From: Telluria beijingensis
GTDB lineage: Bacteria; Pseudomonadota; Gammaproteobacteria; Burkholderiales; Burkholderiaceae_D
Assembly (NCBI RefSeq): GCF_030770395.1
Contig: NZ_CP132480.1
Span: 4,076,317 to 4,140,316 of the forward strand
Length of the DNA stretch: 64,000 nucleotides
Direction: 5' to 3'
Every line of letters starts with the position of its first letter. Position 1 is the stretch's first letter. Positions 1 through 8,803 of the stretch are shown piece after piece. A model generated the notes under the pieces. That model worked only from the letters and a program-made list of their open reading frames with translations, was not told the DNA's origin and did no database searches. Both the position numbers and the translations under genes were made by a program.

Positions 1-1454
1 TGCTGCTGACCAAGGTCATCGGCCTGCAGCAGGGTGCGCCGCGCGAACGGCTGGGTGGCTATGGCAACGTGATCCTGCTCGAGCGTCCGCTCAATGCCGA
101 GACCCTGCGCAGCGCCGCGGTCTCGGCGCTGCGCGCGCGGCGCCGCCAGTACCAGGCGCGCGACGTGCTGGCCGACCGCGAACGCACTGCCGAAAGCCTG
201 CGCGAGAGCCGCCAGCAACTGGTGGCGCTCAACGAGACGCTCGAATCGCGCATCGACGAGCGCACCCGCGCGCTGGCCCAGGCCAACGACCGCCTGATGA
301 ACGAGGTCATCGAGCGCGAGCGGGTGCAGCAGGCGATGGCGCAATACCAGAAGATGGAAGCGGTGGGGCGCCTGACCGGCGGCATTGCCCACGACTTCAA
401 CAACCTGCTCAACGTGGTCCAGGGGAGCATGGACCTGATCCTCCTGATGTCGAAGGACGAGGTGGCCAAGGGCCGCGCCGAGATCGCGCGCAAGGCCTGC
501 CAGCGCGGCGGCAAGCTGACGCGCCAGCTGCTGGCCTTTGCCCGCAACCAGAGCCTGGACCTGCGTGAAACCGGCATCGGCGACCTGTTCGACGGCGTGC
601 GTGAACTGGTCGCCACCTCGCTCGGCTCGCGCATCGGTCTGCGCTTCGAGGTCGACCAGGCCTGTCCGCCGGTGCTGGCCGACGCCAACCAGATGGAGAT
701 GGCGCTGCTGAACCTCGCCATCAACGCGCGCGATGCCATGCCCGATGGCGGTGACCTGACCTTCGTCGCCAGGTGCGATGCGCCGCCGCCGGGCTTCCTG
801 GCGGCCGGCGATTATGTGCGCATCTCCGTGACCGACAGCGGCGCCGGCATGGCGCCGGAACTGGTAGCCAAGGTGTTCGAACCCTTTTTCACCACCAAGG
901 GTGTGGGCGGCACCGGCCTGGGCCTGAGCCAGGTGTACGGCATGGCGCAGCAGTCGGGCGGCGGCGCGCGCATCCTCAGCGAACCGGGGGTGGGCACCAC
1001 GGTCGAGATCTGGCTGCGGGCAGCGACCGGGCAGGATGCCACCGAACCGGCGCCGCCGGCGCGCATGCCGGCCACCATCGACCCGGCGCGCATCCTGATC
1101 GTCGAGGACGACGATTTCGTGCGCGCCTCGATGGTGTCGTCGCTCGAGGCGCTCGGCCACACGGTGCGCCAGGCTTCCGACGGCGAGGCCGGCCTGCGCG
1201 CGCTGCACGCCGAGCGGCCCGACCTCCTGATCACCGACTACCTGATGCCGGGCATGACCGGCGCCGAACTGATGCAGCGCACGCGCGCGATGTTCCCCGG
1301 CCTGCCGATGATCATCGCCACCGGCTATGCCGACATGAAGGCGATCGAGCAGGTGATCGGCGACGGCGTGGTACTGCGCAAACCCTTCCAGCTGGCCGAG
1401 CTGGCGGTGAGCGTCGGCCAGGCGCTCGAGCGCCAGCGACAAGAGGCGCGCTAG
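1..1454 (+). CDS. Hybrid sensor histidine kinase/response regulator, C-terminal part (5' end outside window)
   Basis: The reading frame is open from the first bases of the window, so the true start lies upstream; the first in-window ATG is at 69. Counting from it, a coiled-coil linker (about residues 25-90) leads into a HisKA domain with an AHDFNNLL H-box (phospho-acceptor His about 108). A HATPase_c domain follows, with N-box (NLAINARDAM), DSGAGM G1 box and GTGLGLS G2 box. A CheY-like receiver ends the protein (acidic EDDD pocket, phospho-acceptor Asp about 390 in ITDYLMPG, Lys in RKPF). This is the layout of soluble PAS/GAF-type hybrid kinases. The signal sensed cannot be told because the N-terminus is missing. 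Confidence 0.9.
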   Translation, partial: LLTKVIGLQQGAPRERLGGYGNVILLERPLNAETLRSAAVSALRARRRQYQARDVLADRERTAESLRESRQQLVALNETLESRIDERTRALAQANDRLMNEVIERERVQQAMAQYQKMEAVGRLTGGIAHDFNNLLNVVQGSMDLILLMSKDEVAKGRAEIARKACQRGGKLTRQLLAFARNQSLDLRETGIGDLFDGVRELVATSLGSRIGLRFEVDQACPPVLADANQMEMALLNLAINARDAMPDGGDLTFVARCDAPPPGFLAAGDYVRISVTDSGAGMAPELVAKVFEPFFTTKGVGGTGLGLSQVYGMAQQSGGGARILSEPGVGTTVEIWLRAATGQDATEPAPPARMPATIDPARILIVEDDDFVRASMVSSLEALGHTVRQASDGEAGLRALHAERPDLLITDYLMPGMTGAELMQRTRAMFPGLPMIIATGYADMKAIEQVIGDGVVLRKPFQLAELAVSVGQALERQRQEAR

Positions 1455-1481
1455 CGTGCAAGCCTGTTTCATTGACTAAAC

Positions 1482-1487
1482 TATAAT
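1482..1487 (+). promoter_or_regulatory. Possible -10 hexamer upstream of the ECF sigma gene
   Basis: A perfect TATAAT lies 44 bp before the proposed sigma-factor start. There is no well-spaced -35 box; a TTGACT at 1472-1477 is only 4 bp away, too close. This is a weak candidate. Confidence 0.25.
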
Positions 1488-1531
1488 TCCCGACTCATCG
1501 GGAGCATCCAGCCCGGTCCACCCACTTTCAG

Positions 1532-2098
1532 ATGGCGCCCGTGACGACTGCAACCGACCATTTCGACTATGAAGCGCATCTCGCCGCCTGCGCGCGCGGC
1601 GACCGCCAGGCCCTGCGCCGCCTGTACGACCAGGAAAGCCCGCGCCTGCTGGGCGTGGCCCTGCGCATCGTGCGCGAGCGCCAGGCGGCCGAGGACGTCC
1701 TGCACGATGCCTTCGTCAGCATCTGGACCCGCGCCGCCAGCTTCGACGCCACCCGCGGTTCGGGCCGCGGCTGGATGTACACCGTGGTGCGCCACGCGGC
1801 GCTGGATGCGGTGCGCGATGGCGGGCGCGAAGTGGGTGTCGACGAGGAAGCGCTCGATGCGCTCGGCAGCGAGTCCTTCGATCCGGGCATGCAGGACGCC
1901 TTCGAGCTGCGCCAGGACATGGGGCGCCTGCACGACTGCCTTAGCCGGCTCGACGTCGCCAAGCGCAACAGCATCCTGCACGCCTATATCGACGGCTTCT
2001 CGCACAGCGAGATCGCCGAGCGCCTCAAGTCGCCGCTGGGCACGGTCAAGGCCTGGATCAAGCGCGGGATGAGCGCACTGCGGGAGTGCATGGTATGA
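1532..2098 (+). CDS. ECF-type RNA polymerase sigma factor (SigK-like)
   Basis: This 188-residue protein has the two-domain ECF layout: sigma-70 region 2 (about residues 20-90, with LYDQESPRLLGVALRIV and AEDVLHDAFVSIW) and region 4 (about 130-185, with the helix-turn-helix SHSEIAERLKSPLGTVKAWIKRG). Its stop overlaps the next gene's start (ATGA at 2095-2098). That gene encodes an RskA-like anti-sigma factor, which places this protein in the RskA-controlled SigK-like group. ATG 1532 has no clear Shine-Dalgarno sequence; GTG 1541 is an alternative. The regulon is unknown, but the convergent DUF4394 lipoprotein gene is a plausible target. Confidence 0.9.
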   Translation: MAPVTTATDHFDYEAHLAACARGDRQALRRLYDQESPRLLGVALRIVRERQAAEDVLHDAFVSIWTRAASFDATRGSGRGWMYTVVRHAALDAVRDGGREVGVDEEALDALGSESFDPGMQDAFELRQDMGRLHDCLSRLDVAKRNSILHAYIDGFSHSEIAERLKSPLGTVKAWIKRGMSALRECMV

Positions 2099-2790
2099 AT
2101 CCACATCGCGATCCGTACGAACTGGCCGGCGAATATGTGCTGGGCACCCTGTCGACAGAACGGCGGCACGAGGTCGATGCCATGCTGCCGAAGGATGCCA
2201 CCTTGCGCGCCGCCGTCGCCTATTGGGAAGAACGCCTGCTGCCGTTGACCGCGCTGGTCGAGCCGGTGCCGGCGCCGGCCACCCTGTGGTCGCGCATTGA
2301 GCGCAGCCTGGGACCGGCTGCCGCGCCTGCTGCCGCGGTCCGGACCAGCTGGTGGGAGCGTCTCGGCCTGTGGCGAGGACTGGCTGCCGGCGGCTTCGCC
2401 GCTGCCGCGATCATGGCCGTGATGGTCGGCGTCAACCTGTACGAAGTGGAACAGGCGCGCTATATGGTGGTGCTGGCCGCGCCGCAGACCGCGGGGCCGG
2501 GCTGGGTGCTGGAACTGGTCGGCGACGACACCTTGCGCCTGAAACCGCTGGTCAATACCGCGGTGCCGGCCGATCGCGCATTGCAGTTGTGGACCAAGGC
2601 CGACGACTGGGAAGGCCCGGTGTCGCTCGGGTTGGTCAAGCCAGGCGAATCGGTCGAGGTCAAGCTCGCCAACCTGCCGAAGGTGGTGCCGAACCAGCTG
2701 TTCGAGATCACGCTGGAACCAGCCGCCGGCTCGCCGATCGGCCGTCCGACCGGCCCGATTCTCTACATCGGGCGCGCGGTCAGCATATAA
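2095..2790 (+). CDS. RskA-family anti-sigma factor
   Basis: The start chosen is ATG 2095 (MNPHRDPYELAGEYVLGTL), which overlaps the sigma-factor stop by four bases; an ATG three codons earlier is also in frame. The N-terminal 60 residues form the anti-sigma zinc-finger-like fold typical of RskA, here without an obvious HxxxCxxC motif. One membrane helix follows (GGFAAAAIMAVMVGVNLYEV, about residues 98-117). The rest is the extracytoplasmic RskA domain with LQLWTKADDWEG and the terminal GPILYIGRAV. The protein should hold the co-transcribed ECF sigma factor at the membrane until a signal triggers proteolysis. Confidence 0.88.
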   Translation: MNPHRDPYELAGEYVLGTLSTERRHEVDAMLPKDATLRAAVAYWEERLLPLTALVEPVPAPATLWSRIERSLGPAAAPAAAVRTSWWERLGLWRGLAAGGFAAAAIMAVMVGVNLYEVEQARYMVVLAAPQTAGPGWVLELVGDDTLRLKPLVNTAVPADRALQLWTKADDWEGPVSLGLVKPGESVEVKLANLPKVVPNQLFEITLEPAAGSPIGRPTGPILYIGRAVSI

Positions 2791-2797
2791 CAAAGGC

Positions 2798-2825
2798 TGG
2801 GTGGCGGCCCGCATGCCGCCACCCA
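2798..2825. terminator. Bidirectional hairpin between convergent genes
   Basis: A perfect 11-bp stem (TGGGTGGCGGC with GCCGCCACCCA) closes a 6-nt loop. It lies 7 bp after the anti-sigma stop and 7 bp before the end of the convergent lipoprotein gene. No strong U-tract follows on either strand. Confidence 0.6.
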
Positions 2826-2832
2826 TCCTCCA

Positions 2833-4482
2833 TCAGCGCAGCCAGATCGCGATGTCGCGCACGCCTGGCGTGCCACTGCCGATCACCGAGGTGGCGGGCG
2901 TCGCCGCGCCGTTCACCGGGGTGCCCGCACCGGTCGTCAAGTTCACCCGGTACAGCGAACTCGGACCGCCGGCCGTGGTGCGCAGCGCCGCCAGCACCAG
3001 GCCATTTTCCCCGCCACCGATATCCATGCCGCCATCGCCCGCCACCGTCACGCCCAGCGGGCCGACGTTGACCAGCGTGCCGTCGTTCGGCGGATTCTGC
3101 AGCGCCAGCACCGAACTCGCGCTGTCGACGTCGAACAACTGGGTTGCCGTCGCGTTCGGGATGCTGTTGGTGTAGGCCGCGGCCGTCACGATCGGCGCCA
3201 CGCCGGCGCGGTTGATATTGCCGTCGGTGGTGGTGGCGCCCGTATCGATATTGATGCGCAGGCTCTGGCCGGTATTGCCGATCACGCGCAGGCGGTCGGC
3301 CACCGGGTTGAAGTCGACCGCGAACGCCGTGCCCTGCATGCCGGTGTAGGGCGCGGTGGTGTCGGCCGCATCGGCGCTGAGCGTGGCCTTGACGGTCGCG
3401 GCGCCAGTGGCCGGGTCGATCGTGACCAGGCGCGCGGTCGACGTGAGACCGTACAGCATGCCGTCCTTGGGACGCACGTCGATCCCGACCAGCGTCTCGC
3501 CGCCGGCCAGGCCGCTGATCGCAACATTGGTGTCGATCGTGTTCGGCGACGTCACCTTGAAGCCCAGCAGGCGGTTATCGTCAGACAGCCCCAGCACCAC
3601 CGGCGCCGCCGCGCCGCGCAGCGCGATGCCGCGGATGTCTTCGGTCACGCCGACGGCGCCGATCAGGGTGGTCGGGGCGCTGGTCGCGGCCAGGTTCACG
3701 CCGTACAGGTTGCGCGCGCCGCCGACCGTGGCAATCATGTAGCCCATATTGGTGCGCGCATCGATGTCGAAGCCGTTGGCGGCGCCGATGGTGATGCCGA
3801 GCGGGACCGGCATGGCCAGCGTGCCGTCGTTGGGCGGGTTCTGCGTGTACAGCGTCGAGTTGGCGCCGTCGATACCGTATAGCGTGGTGGAACCGGTGCC
3901 GGCGAACGAATTGGTATAGGCCGAGGCCGAGATCGCCGTATTCGCCGCGCCGCCGTTGATGCTGCCGTCGGTGGTGGTGGCGCCGGTGTCGACATTGATG
4001 CGCAGGCTCTGGCCGGTATTGCTCACGATGCGCAGGCGGTCGGCCATCGGGTTGAAGTCGACGCCGAAGCTGGTCCCGGCCAGGGCGGTGAACGGCTGCG
4101 TGGTGTCGGCCGCATCGGCCGCCAGGCGCGATTTATTGGTGGCGGCGCCGGTGGCGGCATCCAGCGTGTACAGGCGGCCGGTCGAACCGACGCCATACAG
4201 CATGCCGTCGGCCGGGCGCACATCGATGCCCAGCAGGTTTTCGCCGCTCTGCAGGCCGGTCACCAGCACATTGCTGCGGATGGTGCCGGGCGTTGCGCGG
4301 TCAAACGAGACCAGGCGGTTGCTGGCGGTCAGGGCGACCACGTCGCCGACGGTCACGGCCGGCGGCGGTGGGGTGGTCGGCGGCGTCACGGTATCGTGGT
4401 CGTCGTTGCTGCTGCCGCAGGCGGCCAGGGCGAGGGCGATCGAAGAAACCAGGATCAGTTTGGCGAAGGGGGCTTGGGTCAT
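2833..4482 (-). CDS. DUF4394 lipoprotein with two tandem DUF4394 domains
   Basis: This 549-residue protein begins with a lipoprotein signal (LAAC lipobox, lipidated Cys22) and a Pro/Thr-rich linker. Two homologous halves follow (about residues 45-290 and 300-549). Each repeats the blocks LxGIDVRPxDGMLYG, VDFNPxADRLR, NTGQSLRIN(V/I)DTGATTTDG and QNPPNDGTL, a pattern typical of DUF4394 beta-propeller-like domains. The domain's biochemical role is not known. It faces the ECF sigma/anti-sigma pair across a shared terminator, so it may be an output or sensor of that system (inference). It has no link with the hydrolase upstream, which is divergently transcribed. Confidence 0.85.
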   Translation of the reverse strand: MTQAPFAKLILVSSIALALAACGSSNDDHDTVTPPTTPPPPAVTVGDVVALTASNRLVSFDRATPGTIRSNVLVTGLQSGENLLGIDVRPADGMLYGVGSTGRLYTLDAATGAATNKSRLAADAADTTQPFTALAGTSFGVDFNPMADRLRIVSNTGQSLRINVDTGATTTDGSINGGAANTAISASAYTNSFAGTGSTTLYGIDGANSTLYTQNPPNDGTLAMPVPLGITIGAANGFDIDARTNMGYMIATVGGARNLYGVNLAATSAPTTLIGAVGVTEDIRGIALRGAAAPVVLGLSDDNRLLGFKVTSPNTIDTNVAISGLAGGETLVGIDVRPKDGMLYGLTSTARLVTIDPATGAATVKATLSADAADTTAPYTGMQGTAFAVDFNPVADRLRVIGNTGQSLRINIDTGATTTDGNINRAGVAPIVTAAAYTNSIPNATATQLFDVDSASSVLALQNPPNDGTLVNVGPLGVTVAGDGGMDIGGGENGLVLAALRTTAGGPSSLYRVNLTTGAGTPVNGAATPATSVIGSGTPGVRDIAIWLR

Positions 4483-4705
4483 GATGTGTCCTCAGTAAGA
4501 ATTGCTTGTTTGAATTCATTAGGGCGCATCGCGGCCGGGCTGGCTGCAATGTTGGCGCTTGTACTACTCGCCAGATGCGGGAATGGATGCAGCTTGCGAA
4601 AAAATATTTTCAAAAAGCTGAGATATGCATGTATGCAGCATAAATGTCTGCTGGACAATTGTTTACGCAAGACATAGGCTGGTCGTTTTCATTGCCGAGA
4701 CGACC

Positions 4706-6124
4706 ATGCACATGCTGAACCGGACCATCATTGCTGCCGCCTTGTTCCTGGGCGCAGGCCTGGCGCAAGCGACGGGCTTCACACCCTGCGCCGACGCGGC
4801 GAGCGATCCGGCACTGGCCGGCAGCCTGTGCGCGCGCGAGGAAGTGCCGGGCGATCCATCCGGTTTGTCAGGGGCGCCGGCCAGGCCGATGTCCCTGTTC
4901 GTCCGCCAATTCCCCACGCAAGGCACATCGCGCGGCCAGGTGTGGCTGGTCGCCGGCGGTCCCGGCGAATCGGGCGCCGCGTTCTACGGCATGCTGCCGA
5001 TCCTGCGCCGCGCCTTCCCCGGCTTCGACCTGGTCATGCCGGACCACCGCGGCACCGGCTTCTCGACCCGCATGTGCCCGGTCGAGGAAGCGCCCGATTC
5101 GCCCGGCGGCACGGCGCTCGACGGGGCCGAGTGGGGCAGCTGTTTTGCGCACCTGAACGCGCATCCGGCCTACACCCGCCAGTTCTCGCAAACGAATGCC
5201 GCCCACGACCTGAAGCTGCTGCTGGAGCGGACCCCGCACCAGGGCAAGACTTTTGTGTACGGCGTTTCCTACGGCACCCAGCTGGTGCTGCGCACGATGG
5301 CGATGGGGGCAAAGGTGGATGGGGTGGTGCTGGATTCGCTGGTGCCGTTGCAGGACGACGCCAGCGCCGACCTGAGCCGGCACTCGCTGGTCGCCGACGA
5401 GGTCGGGCGCAAACTCCTGGCAGGCTGCGACCGCGGCCGCTGCGGCCATCGCATCGGCGAACCGATCGAGCCGCTCTACCGGCGGCTGCTGGCGCGCGCC
5501 GAGGCCGAGCCAGCGCTGCTGGCGAATGTGCCCGGCAAGAACCTGAAGCGTTTCTTTGGCAGCCTGTTCGATTTTCCCAAGCTGGCAGCCAGGATTCCCG
5601 ACATCATCAAGGAGCTCGATGCCGGCCAGGATGCGCAATTGAAGGCGACGCTGGCCGACTTCCAGCGCGAATACGAGAGCATGGGAAGCTTCCCGCAACG
5701 GCCGCCGTCGATGCCGCTGGTGATCCTGATCAGCGGTTCCGAGAACGATCTGCAGCCACGGCGCACGATGGAAGAGGTGAAGCAGGAAGAGGCGGGGCTG
5801 CTGTTCGCGAGCAGCATACCGGGCCACCTGGTCGGCAAGCCGATTCCCCTGTATGAACGCGATGAATGGTTCGCGCGCCTGCCGGCTCGCCTGCCGCCGA
5901 CGCTGGTCCTGCATGGCGACCGCGACGCCAAGACCCATTACGGCTCCGCCGTGCGCCACATCGAGGCGCTGCGCAAGGCCGGGCCGGTACAGCTGTTTAC
6001 CAACGAGCTCGGCGGCCATTTCGTGCTGTGGGCCGACGACAAGTGCACGACGGACGAGGTGATGCAGTTCGTGCTGGGTGACGAGGTCAAGACGCGCTGT
6101 GTCGTGATCACTTACAGCCACTAA
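4706..6124 (+). CDS. Secreted alpha/beta hydrolase (tripeptidyl/prolyl aminopeptidase-like)
   Basis: The start is placed at ATG 4706 (MHMLNRTIIAAALFLGAGLAQA), which gives a standard Sec signal peptide; an upstream in-frame ATG at 4625 would add a Cys-rich non-signal stretch. The mature protein has the alpha/beta-hydrolase order. It begins with a GGPGESG oxyanion strand, then DHRGTGFS. The nucleophile elbow is GVSYG (Ser), followed by an insert or lid region and LHGDRDAKT (acid Asp). The last element is GGHFVLW (catalytic His). This pattern resembles the SlpD/E-like tripeptidyl aminopeptidase and proline iminopeptidase group. The substrate is probably short peptides in the periplasm (inference). 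Length is 472 residues. Confidence 0.78.
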   Translation: MHMLNRTIIAAALFLGAGLAQATGFTPCADAASDPALAGSLCAREEVPGDPSGLSGAPARPMSLFVRQFPTQGTSRGQVWLVAGGPGESGAAFYGMLPILRRAFPGFDLVMPDHRGTGFSTRMCPVEEAPDSPGGTALDGAEWGSCFAHLNAHPAYTRQFSQTNAAHDLKLLLERTPHQGKTFVYGVSYGTQLVLRTMAMGAKVDGVVLDSLVPLQDDASADLSRHSLVADEVGRKLLAGCDRGRCGHRIGEPIEPLYRRLLARAEAEPALLANVPGKNLKRFFGSLFDFPKLAARIPDIIKELDAGQDAQLKATLADFQREYESMGSFPQRPPSMPLVILISGSENDLQPRRTMEEVKQEEAGLLFASSIPGHLVGKPIPLYERDEWFARLPARLPPTLVLHGDRDAKTHYGSAVRHIEALRKAGPVQLFTNELGGHFVLWADDKCTTDEVMQFVLGDEVKTRCVVITYSH

Positions 6125-6133
6125 GGCCACTAA

Positions 6134-7333
6134 TCACGCGGTGGCGCTGCGCAGGCGCGCCACCAGCGGCGCCAGCACCACCGCCAGCACTGCGAACCCG
6201 GCCGCGACATAGCCGACCATGTCCAGGCCAAGCCACGGGATCACGGCCCCGCCCAGCATGGCGCCGATCCCGATCCCCGCATTCGCGGCCGACACGTTGG
6301 CGGTGCCGGCCAGCGCCTGCGAATGGGTGGCCGACTTCATCACCCGCACCTGGCAGATCGGGAACAGGCCGGTATAGGCGATGCCCCACAGCGCCAGCAC
6401 CGCGCAGAACAGCAATGGGCTGCCGGCCGCCGGCACGCACAACGCCATGCCCAGCGCCAGCAGGCCGGCGAAGAGCGCGGTGGCCTTGAGGGGCGCGCGG
6501 TCGACGACCTTGCCACCGAGCCAGTTGCCGACCAGGCCGATCGCGCCGAAGCCCATCAGCCACCAGCCGACATCGACCGGCGCCACGCCGGCGATGCGCT
6601 CGAGGATGTCGGCCAGGTAGGTGTAGGCGGTGAACATGGCGGTGAACACCAGAATCGACAGGGCGACGTTGGCCAGGAAATACGGCTCGCGGAACAGCCG
6701 CGCCTGCGAGCGGAAATCCACGCGCTTGGCGCGCGCCACGGCCGGCATCAGGCGCCACAAGGCGAACGCGATCGCCAGCGACAGGATGGCCAGGATCCAG
6801 AACGCGCTGCGCCAGCCGATGCTGTTGGCGGCAAGCGTGCCCAGCGGGATGCCGAACAGCAGGGCCGCCGAGATGCCGAGGTAGACCTTGGCCACCGCCT
6901 GGCCGGCCTTGCCGGGCCCGGCCAGTTCGCCGGCGGTCTCGCTGGCCGTACCCCAGAACACGGGCAGGGCCAGCGCCGGAATGAAGCGCGCCAGCGCCAG
7001 GACCCAGATATTCGAGGCGACCGCCGCCAGGGCATTCGACAGCGCGAACACGACTAGCACGCCGATGAACAGCGCCTTGCGGTCGAGGTGCGACAGCCAG
7101 GCCGTCAGCGGCGGGCCGAACAGCATGACGGTGAACGCGAACAGCGTGACCAGCTGGCCGGCCAGCGAGATGGAGATGCGGAGGTCGCGCGACAGTGCCG
7201 GCAGCAGGCCGACGATCAGGAATTCGGTAGTAACGACCAAAAAGCCGGCCAGCGCCAGGATGAAGATCGACAGCGAGGCGGAAGGCGATGCCGCCGGCGT
7301 CGCTGCCGCGGTGGAACAGGTTGGTGTAGACAT
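6134..7333 (-). CDS. MFS efflux transporter (AraJ/NepI-like, DHA1 family)
   Basis: This 399-residue protein shows about 12 hydrophobic helices. The N-terminal half carries a TTEFLIVGLLPALSRDL segment typical of the DHA1 sugar/purine-ribonucleoside efflux group, then PPLTAWLSHLDRKALF in the loop 2-3 position (motif A-like). A second MFS half starts near residue 205. Substrate cannot be read from sequence. The gene is divergent from a LysR regulator across a 105-bp spacer containing two palindromes, so it is probably that regulator's target. It ends 9 bp from the convergent hydrolase gene. Confidence 0.85.
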   Translation of the reverse strand: MSTPTCSTAAATPAASPSASLSIFILALAGFLVVTTEFLIVGLLPALSRDLRISISLAGQLVTLFAFTVMLFGPPLTAWLSHLDRKALFIGVLVVFALSNALAAVASNIWVLALARFIPALALPVFWGTASETAGELAGPGKAGQAVAKVYLGISAALLFGIPLGTLAANSIGWRSAFWILAILSLAIAFALWRLMPAVARAKRVDFRSQARLFREPYFLANVALSILVFTAMFTAYTYLADILERIAGVAPVDVGWWLMGFGAIGLVGNWLGGKVVDRAPLKATALFAGLLALGMALCVPAAGSPLLFCAVLALWGIAYTGLFPICQVRVMKSATHSQALAGTANVSAANAGIGIGAMLGGAVIPWLGLDMVGYVAAGFAVLAVVLAPLVARLRSATA

Positions 7334-7371
7334 AGAGCAGATGACGGATTGATCAGGGGCGCCATGGTATT

Positions 7372-7386
7372 GGAAATGGGATTTCC
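7372..7386. promoter_or_regulatory. Palindromic operator candidate, MFS/LysR spacer (site 1)
   Basis: GGAAAT-GGG-ATTTCC is a perfect inverted repeat with 6-bp arms in the divergent promoter region. It is a likely binding site for a dimeric regulator, probably the adjacent LysR protein. Confidence 0.4.
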
Positions 7387-7415
7387 TATCTCAGGTATTT
7401 ATTCCTATACTTAGC

Positions 7416-7428
7416 GGAATTCAATTCC
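7416..7428. promoter_or_regulatory. Palindromic operator candidate, MFS/LysR spacer (site 2)
   Basis: GGAAT-TCA-ATTCC is a perfect inverted repeat with 5-bp arms, 44 bp from site 1 and 10 bp before the LysR start. It shares the GGAA...TTCC form of site 1, so it fits autoregulation of the LysR gene. Confidence 0.4.
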
Positions 7429-7438
7429 GGAATCGACG

Positions 7439-8407
7439 ATGCAGAATAGCGAACGCCTGAAGGGTGTCGATGTGTTCGTGGCCGTGGCCCAGTCGGGCAG
7501 CTTCGTGCGCGCGGCCGGGCGCCTCAACCTGACCGGCTCGGCCGTCGGCAAGGCCATTGCCCGCCTCGAGGCGCGCCTGGGCACGCGCCTGTTCGAGCGC
7601 ACCACGCGTCGGTTGTGCCTGACCGACGCCGGCACCCGTTTCCTGGACGCCTGCACCCGGGTGCTGGGCGAACTCGAGGAGGCCGAGCTGGCGCTGCACG
7701 CCGAAGGCGCCTTGATTGCCGGGCGCCTGCGCATCGACTTGCCGGCGACCTATGGCCGGGTGATGGTGCTGCCGGTGCTGGCCGCCTTTTTGCAGCGCTA
7801 TCCGCGCATCAAACCGGTGGTCTCGTTCACCGACCGCTATGTCGACGTCATCGGCGAGGGAATCGACGTCACGGTGCGCATCGGCAGTCCGGAAGCCTGG
7901 TCGCCGCTGCTGGGCCACCGTTTCGTGGGCCAGGACCAGAAAGTATTCTGCGCGGCGCCCGGCTACCTGGAGGCGCACGGCGTGCCGGCCTCGCTCGAGG
8001 ACCTGGACCGGCATGCGGCGATCATGTACGGCAAGGCCGACGGCACGGTCAGCGCCTGGCTGCTGCGGCATGGCAGCGCCCTGGTCGAGCGGCGCGGCGC
8101 CGACGAACGGATCGTGGCGGGCGATGCCGAAGCGCAGGCCGGGCTGGTCCTGGCGGGCCTGGGCGTGGCGCAGATGTCGACCTGGCTGGTCGGGCGCCAG
8201 CTGCGCGATGGCAGCCTGGTGCAGATCCTGCCGCGCCATGCGACCGCGGGCCTGCCGATCCACGTGGTGTGGCCGAAGGCGAAGGAAGACGTGCCGCGCG
8301 TGCGCGAACTGGTCGAGACCTTGTGCACGGCGCTGGAATGGGACAGCCTGAATGCCGGCTGGAACGCACCGCCATTGTCCCGCGGAACGGGCGAAATCGA
8401 TGCTTGA
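7439..8407 (+). CDS. LysR-family transcriptional regulator
   Basis: This 322-residue protein has an N-terminal winged helix-turn-helix (about residues 8-66, VDVFVAVAQSGSFVRAAGRLNLTGSAVGKAIARLEARLGTRLF split over three helices) followed by the RLFERTTRR wing. A periplasmic-binding-protein-like effector domain spans about 93-300 (AGRLRIDLPATYGR, VTVRIG). It belongs to the CrgA/YhjC-like LysR subgroup by eye. It is transcribed away from the MFS transporter, the usual arrangement for local activation or autorepression. The effector is unknown. Confidence 0.9.
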   Translation: MQNSERLKGVDVFVAVAQSGSFVRAAGRLNLTGSAVGKAIARLEARLGTRLFERTTRRLCLTDAGTRFLDACTRVLGELEEAELALHAEGALIAGRLRIDLPATYGRVMVLPVLAAFLQRYPRIKPVVSFTDRYVDVIGEGIDVTVRIGSPEAWSPLLGHRFVGQDQKVFCAAPGYLEAHGVPASLEDLDRHAAIMYGKADGTVSAWLLRHGSALVERRGADERIVAGDAEAQAGLVLAGLGVAQMSTWLVGRQLRDGSLVQILPRHATAGLPIHVVWPKAKEDVPRVRELVETLCTALEWDSLNAGWNAPPLSRGTGEIDA

Positions 8408-8476
8408 TAAATAACGATTCCGTCCTAAGCTGGAAGCCTCCAGTGGATTTTTCCACGCCTTTTTGAGGAGGTCATC

Positions 8477-8800
8477 ATGCTGCAAACAGCAGAAATCCAG
8501 CAACGTTTTAAAAGCGTCCAGCAGGTCGTGAACCAGGCCGAGCAGGTGTGCCAGAGCGACCAGAGCGTGCCGGGCGAGATCCGCGACTGCATCCACAAGA
8601 TCGCCGAGCAGGCCGGGCAGGCGCAAAGCGTCATGCAATCGAACGACCAGTCGCGCATGATCCAGGCCATCGACGACCTGGAAGCCATGGGCGACGAGGC
8701 CAAGCGGGTCTGCACCTCGACCCGTCCGTCACCGCAAGTCCAGTCGGTCATCGTGCGCGTGCACGACGAGCTGTCGAACCTGAAGCACCAGCTGCACTGA
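8477..8800 (+). CDS. Conserved small alpha-helical protein of unknown function
   Basis: This 107-residue soluble protein is predicted to be almost wholly helical and rich in Gln, Val, Asp and Ser, with three Cys (CQSD, RDCIHK, VCTST). The start is well supported by a strong GAGGAGG Shine-Dalgarno sequence 7 bases before ATG 8477. No known family is recognised, though Gln-rich helical proteins of this size are common in Oxalobacteraceae. It has its own upstream gap of 69 bp and ends 3 bp before the convergent CoA-transferase gene. Confidence 0.7.
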   Translation: MLQTAEIQQRFKSVQQVVNQAEQVCQSDQSVPGEIRDCIHKIAEQAGQAQSVMQSNDQSRMIQAIDDLEAMGDEAKRVCTSTRPSPQVQSVIVRVHDELSNLKHQLH

Positions 8801-8803
8801 TCG

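Noticed and set aside
1472..1487. TTGACT and TATAAT as a complete promoter of the ECF sigma gene
   Set aside because: The boxes are only 4 bp apart; only the -10 part was kept as a weak site.
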